Shown here one piece after another: positions 58,765-64,000 of a DNA stretch of 64,000 nt. Each line of letters starts with the position of its first letter. Within the stretch, counting starts at the first letter, position 1. Below the pieces are notes generated by a model. It was given only the letters and a program-made list of their open reading frames with translations, ran no database searches and was not told the DNA's origin. Both the position numbers and the translations under genes were made by a program. Origin of the DNA: Anthoceros angustus (taxonomy: Eukaryota; Streptophyta; Anthocerotopsida; Anthocerotales; Anthocerotaceae); NCBI GenBank assembly GCA_010909165.1, contig MU008158.1:1947478-2011477 (forward strand). Reading direction: 5' to 3'.

Positions 58765-59937
58765 TTACACCGACATTTACAATGCTGGCACTATTTATAA
58801 ATCGATAAATTTGTATAACATTTTACAATGTATTTGCAATGAACATGCGACATCATATTTCACTAATATATAGCCTCATAAATGACATAAATCAGAAAAG
58901 GTCTCTTCCACATATTTACAACGGCATTTGCGACAAGCATGCCACATCAGCAATCTTACTAATATATAATCTCATAAATTACATAAATAAGGAAAAGGCA
59001 TGCCACATCGCAATCTTACTAATATATAACCTCATAAATTACATAAATAAGGAAAAGGTCTCTTCCAAAATTTTACAGCATTTTACAAACATGCCACATC
59101 AGCAAATAATATATTTATTCATGGATATTGGCTGGCTTGTGCATTTTACAACCATAGTTACGACGCATGTGCCACGTCGAAAATATACAATAAAATGAAT
59201 AATCCAATAATATAACATAAATTGGAGAAACCATTTTACAATGATATTTGCAATGAGCTTGCCATGTCAGCAAATAATAAATTTATTTATAGATATTTAT
59301 ATAAAATGGTTTTCATGCATTTTACAACCATAGCTACAATGCATGTGACACGTCGATAAATACAAAAAAAAGATAATCCCATAACTAACATAAATCCAGA
59401 GAAACATATTTACAACATCATTTGCGAACTTGCCACATCAGCAAATAATAAATCTATTCATAGATATTCCAATAAATGGTATTATTCCAAAAATCAAGTC
59501 TTGCACAATTTACAACCACATCTACAACAAACATGGTTTACAACGTCTTTTACAAGTACCGTTTACAACATCCTTTATGCCACGTCATTATAAATTCAAC
59601 AAAATGTAGTTTTATTAACAAATAACCCCCATAGTTTTCTAAATCAAAAGAGTTTATGCACAATTAACAACGTCATGTACAACGAGCAAGCCATGTCAAC
59701 AAACCCCGTTGTAAAATTTGTGTCAACATGCCATGTCAACAAATCCCGTTGTAAAATTGTCAACATGCCATGTCAACAAACCCCCATTGTAAAATCCATG
59801 CCACATCATATTAGTTAGGAACCCTTGTTGTAAATGTTCAAAAACTTACAACAGGGCTTTGAGCTGTAGTAAGAGTGTTGTAGTTTCCTCTAACTAAACT
59901 TAGACCCATTTGTAAAAGGTAGCCCCTCCTTGTAGTG
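58765..59937. repeat. Right subterminal region of the CACTA element
   Basis: Repeated ATTTACAAC, CGTTGTAAA and GCCACATCA/GCCATGTCA motifs throughout, with AT-rich ACTAATATATA(A/G)CCTCATAAAT direct repeats at 58,860-59,050 and the CCATGTCAACAAA/CCCGTTGTAAAAT unit three times near 59,690-59,800. Mirrors the left subterminal region. Confidence 0.82.
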
Positions 59938-59940
59938 TCC
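59938..59940. other. Target site duplication, right (TCC)
   Basis: TCC directly after CTTGTAGTG, the partner of the left copy. Confidence 0.85.
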
Positions 59941-60749
59941 AAGTACCTTGGCATGTACAGATGGAATATTCCTCAAAATGCTAAGAACATTCTGGATTAC
60001 GCGGTTACGTGGGCTAGCTCAAGCCTGCATAGTGTCCATGTCCTGGCCAAGCACCGGGTGCTCACATTTCATGGTCCTTGCAGGGTCGACCTGGGAGAAG
60101 GCAAATAGACCAAGCAGAGAGGTCGCCTCGGCAATGCCACGATGCGGGGCTATTGGCGTTGGAATGGGAGTTATGCAAGGTTCTCCTCGGTTGATGTTGC
60201 TCCACCAGCTACCATGGACAGGTGTGGTGACGGTCCTACAAGCGGCCTCATGACAGGATCTCGCAGTCCCTCGGTCGATGGAGGTGAGGACGGCAGGGTG
60301 AGGGGATCAGGTGATTCTCTTGAGTCCGGCTGTCGCTTCACCCACCTAAATCATGGCGCTTGATGCTCGTGAACAAGGGAGGGGCGGGCGACAATGGCGG
60401 ACAGATTGGACACAGCTGTAATTGCGCTGTAGCATGCACGAAGGAGCATTGCAGCCTCTTTTGACATTGACGGTCAGGTGCAAGTGATCAAAGTCGGTTT
60501 ACGCCTCAATAGCTCGCTTCATGTCCAAGAGTCGTTCAACATCTCGAGACGGTATATGAACAAGATTTTCTATGTGATACACATTGCTTTTGCCCAAGCC
60601 GAACACGCCCAAGTAGCCGGCGGAAGCTTACATAAGATCCTGCCACTGTCTCAAAGTGTTTGTCGCGTACCCGGCTGCCAGCGATTGTAGTATATCTTGG
60701 GGTGACAGGCGTGCAACCCGCCACCGATGCAGACTTGTGACGGACCCGG
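59941..60749. other. Right flank of the CACTA insertion
   Basis: Short frames only; some may be the poorly kept N-terminal part of the TNP2 that follows. Confidence 0.35.
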
Positions 60750-62760
60750 GAGGTGGGGGAACAACCGAGTGCCTTTAAGACATTCTTTCACTTCCCACTT
60801 CTACAGCTCCAACGGCTTTTCAAGTGTCCGAGCCCTACAAGTGAAATGACATGGTGGGCAAAGAACCCGGATGGGAAGTCGAGGATTTTAGCGATACACC
60901 GGCGTGAGAGTACTTGATACGTGGATGATTTCGCAATGACCATAGAAACCGCCGTCAAAAGATTGCAAGATGGGGTGAACCCGGTGAGCATCGATCAAAT
61001 GCAAAATCAATCGGCTGTTATGTTGATCATTCATAACCTTCCTCCTTGGGTGTCGACGAAGAAGGAGAGGATACTCTTATCTTTGATTATCCCAGAGACC
61101 ACGCGGTCCCAAACTTTTGATGTTTACCTCGAGCCATTGATTTAATTACAGCACAATTATGGCATCCCTTGCGAGGATTACGGGTGAGGCGATCCAACCC
61201 GCATTTCACCTCTCGGGGAGCACTTATTATGGCCATGTGACTACCAGACTAGGGACGTTGTTTGGGCTTCAAGCGACTTGTATTGAGTGCGGTCTGGTCT
61301 TGGTGCGAGGTGATGCAGATCTCGACAAATGTTTGTTTGAGGGCATCGCAGTGGTGCCGGGCATGGATGACCACGCCCGTAGTCGAAACCGCGAGGCTTT
61401 TCAACAACAAGCCGAGGATCGTGCGCCTCACCGCACCATGCGGATGTAATTATGAAATGGAGCGTTGAGACGTGCAGTGTGGCACGACATGGCGATGGGG
61501 AGTGACTAGGATGGTCTAATCTTGCGTGCTTTGCCTTACTTGTGTTTTACACAAATTATGGATAAAGGACATTATGCACGTGGAGGTAAAATGCAAAGCA
61601 ATATGGTCCACCTTAAGTGGCAAAAGTGACACCATTGGTCGCAGGGCGGATTTGGAAGAAATTGACTCAAAGCCCCAGCTATGGGCAATGGAGGATGGGG
61701 ATGCTGTCAGATGCACGATACCTCGTAGCCTATTGCCGTGATTTCAGGCGATCAGGGTGAAATAAGAGATATGAGGCCGCCACCGGTTTCGAGCAAATTT
61801 GAAGGCGTGTTTTCTGGCGAAAGTCACGGAATGAAAAGCCATGATTGGCATTGTATGCATTGCGGTACTATCTCGCCCATTGCCTTACGGGCGCTTGCCA
61901 CCTCGCGAGTTCCAAGTTGTAAGCGCCTCGGCCGTGATGTATAGATGGTTGTGCTCAAGGAGATTGCGTCGCCGATATTCGCGGATGAAGTTGGAGGTTA
62001 TAGACATCATGGTGTCCTTGGAAATGCACATGCCATCAACTTTCCGAATAGCATGCAAGATCTTATTATACACCTTGTGGAAGCGCATGGAACGGTTCAT
62101 TGCCGCCGGATGTACCTCGTGTCTGCAGTACATGCAGTCCTAAAAGTCATGTTCACAAAGAGCAAGACCGAGAGGGAGCATGGCCGGGTATGTGGCCATG
62201 GAGGCCATGCATTATGCCGCGGTGAATACCGCAGACATCCTTCCCAGCATGCCACACTATATCGAGAAATTGCCATTTGCACAAAGAGGAGTTGTTGGTT
62301 GGGCAAGCAAAAAAAGACACTCCACCTGCACCGGTATAAGCGCCTTCATTGGTACCTACCATTCGATTCAAGTCCTCGCGCCAATGAGAAGTAGACATGC
62401 TATGGAGGGCTCCGGATGGCGTGGATTTCATGATGTGGTTGCGAGAGTCCTTGCAGGGGTAGATGGGCTGACCACGGAACGAGATGACGCATAGCTCGCC
62501 GGTGGGGCCCAAGGACTGTGGTGAAGAGTTATCGAGGCTTGAATACAAGGGGTACCATTTTAGATCATTTGGGCGGTGATGAAGGCCTGACATCCACTCG
62601 TGGATAGTTGGGTTACGGTCATTTGAGATGGTAGGTGCCGATTAAACACTGAGTTCTTTGGCCGGATATTGGAGATCCTTGAAGTGGAGTGTGAAGGAGG
62701 AGACTTTCGTGACAATCATATTGAATGTGCATTGGTACCAATGTTCGAAGTGATTTAAAG
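60750..62760 (+). pseudogene. Second, different TNP2 transposase, heavily decayed
   Basis: Plus-strand pieces in TNP2 order: LQRLFKCPSPTSEMTWWAKN (60.8 kb); QDGVNPVSIDQMQ then LIIHNLPPWVSTKKERILLS and FDVYLEPLI (60.97-61.15 kb); RLGTLFGLQ (61.25 kb); SHDWHCMHCG and EIASPIFADEV (61.84-62.0 kb); AINFPNSMQDLIIHLVEAHG (62.03-62.09 kb); YVAMEAMHYAAV (62.2 kb, DUF4218 side); and FFGRILEILEVEYEG (62.65 kb, DUF4216-like). The sequence differs clearly from the copy at 47.7-50.9 kb (HNLPPW type), so it is another CACTA lineage. Frameshifts occur about every 100 bp. No ends of its element were found in the window. Confidence 0.8.
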
Positions 62761-64000
62761 AGCCACCATCCATGGTGCGTGATTTCAGGAGTTCGGGAGT
62801 TGACACGTACCGTGCAGGTATAATCGAACCATCAAAGCAGGCCCTACACTTTCCGGCGCATGTAACTCAAGTGTTTGCTCATCGGATGTAATGCCCGCAA
62901 CAAAGGCGTGGATGATATGCACACCAAGACCGCTGTGGGACCGCTCGTGTGAGCCCTTAGAAGCATAAACTTTGATGTTCTATGTGGGGATATGCACACT
63001 TTATTGTTGCGGGTGGAGCCCCTACCCACCAAGTGAAATTACCATGCTCTAACATCCATTATGACACGGCAGCGAGGCTATGTGTGTAAGGTCACGATCA
63101 TAAACAATGATAGCGAGCATGTAATGGCGGATATGCGGAGTGTATACCATTTTGACCACTCACCGTTAGCTCGTTCTTAACGCTTGCTTCGCGCAAGTCT
63201 CTCCTTGTGCCACGTTTGGATAGAAGTAGTAGTAGCTGGGTCCGAGGTTAGAAGCCGTGGACCATCCGACCATGCGAGCTTAAGACGACGGAAGCAATTT
63301 GGCATGCTATTTCAAAAAGCATGTAACGAGTCCTTGAATAAAGACCACAATTGGGCTTCGATCCGATTCTAGTAGGCACTTTGTCCTCTAGAATGGCGTG
63401 GGACGCCGATGGGACCGAGTTGGAGCTTGCATTGCAGCTTAGCATGCGATGGTGTCGCGAGGAATGTGCCGGGGGCAGTGGCAAGCAATTGTTGTCACCA
63501 TGAGAAGAGGGCTGAAGCGGCGTGAGCAAAGGCGGAGCACGGCGATGAAATGCTCCCGCTCGAGCATTGGTGTGTGCCAGCATCACGCTTTGTCGACGCC
63601 GGCGATGGATGTGTTCAAAATTTTTCCCGTGTGCATGCAGAAACGTGGTACTGCGGCCATCTCTGGCAGGCAACCCGTGACTAAGATGGAGCCTCCGGCC
63701 GGGCAAATTTACACAAGCCCGGTTAGGGCCGCAACCTACAGGTTCCCATAGAAGGCTCCTTGGAGGAGGAGGAGGAGATTACGCCAAGTGTGGCGGGGAG
63801 CAGGACCGAGGCGTGTTGATGATGATGACAAGGTAAGAGTACACATCACGACGCATAGTCTACCCACTTTTCGCCCACGCCTGCGCTGTTCATATTGGTG
63901 ACGCGCTCTTGTTTTGAGTGCAAGGGGCACTTGGTGGTGTCGACGGCAGAGACAATGGTCGTGAAAGGGACCATTGTTGATGAATTATTGTCCGGAGGAC
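62761..64000. other. Unidentified, probably old transposon DNA
   Basis: No recognisable protein after the second TNP2. Frames at 63.2-63.75 kb on both strands lack features. The window ends inside this region. Confidence 0.35.

Larger units (their letters stand above)
35613..59937 (+). mobile_element. CACTA (En/Spm) DNA transposon, 24.3 kb, complete ends
   Basis: The left end is CACTACAAGAAAATGAGG (from 35,613); the right end, read inward, is CACTACAAGGAGGGGCTACC (59,937 inward). The first nine bases match perfectly and both ends then carry GGG followed by TTTTACAA. The 3 bp TCC is present on both sides (35,610-35,612 and 59,938-59,940), the 3-bp target duplication expected of this superfamily. 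Both ends carry dense TTTACAACG and GCCACATCA subterminal motifs. Inside are a TNP2 transposase (+) with many frameshifts and stops, a SET-domain relic, possible remains of the second CACTA gene, and captured PPR gene pieces. Size 24,325 bp. With a broken transposase it can only move in trans, if at all. Confidence 0.92.

Overview
The window is nuclear DNA of a land plant that makes swimming, ciliated sperm. The evidence is a PLS-class pentatricopeptide (PPR) gene with an E/E+ end, a plastid-type DnaJ/Fe-S protein, a plant-type H2A and a plant-type PRP38B, side by side with two axonemal genes, CFAP99 and CFAP77, which flowering plants lack. Introns are short (about 55-150 nt) with GT-AG ends. 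A seed-free vascular plant or a bryophyte fits. I cannot name the genus, and cycads or Ginkgo are not formally excluded.

Left part (1-22 kb) is a compact gene block. In order: PPR editing-type protein (+); an unidentified AT-rich coding stretch (+); a DJC82-like DnaJ/ferredoxin protein (+, 7 exons visible); CFAP99 (-, 13 exons); a small two-exon gene (+); CFAP77 (-, 6 exons); a mitochondrial-carrier-family gene (-, 10 exons); histone H2A (-, 2 exons, with a TATA box and a near-octamer); and PRP38B (-, single exon, RS tail). I joined the exons by hand from splice signals and phase; in CFAP99, CFAP77, the carrier and H2A every phase closes.

Middle (22-35.6 kb) is repeat-rich: an unidentified spliced and partly broken coding unit, a CCATGG-rich array, a broken Copia gag on the minus strand with a separate tRNA-iMet-type primer site, GC-rich tandem repeats, a large inverted duplication, and an unidentified frameshifted minus-strand gene relic.

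Right part is dominated by one 24,325-bp CACTA (En/Spm) DNA transposon at 35,613-59,937. It has CACTACAAG ends, a TCC target duplication on both sides, and subterminal regions full of TTTACAACG and GCCACATCA motifs, including a ten-copy array of about 93 bp. It carries a decayed TNP2 transposase, a decayed SET-domain gene just upstream of it, and captured PPR gene pieces. The captured PPR matches the PPR gene at the left end of this window, including its non-coding leader. Right of the element lies a second, different, badly decayed TNP2 (about 60.75-62.76 kb), so the big element appears to sit in or beside an older one. Most open frames between 22 kb and 64 kb are repeat shadows and are not listed.
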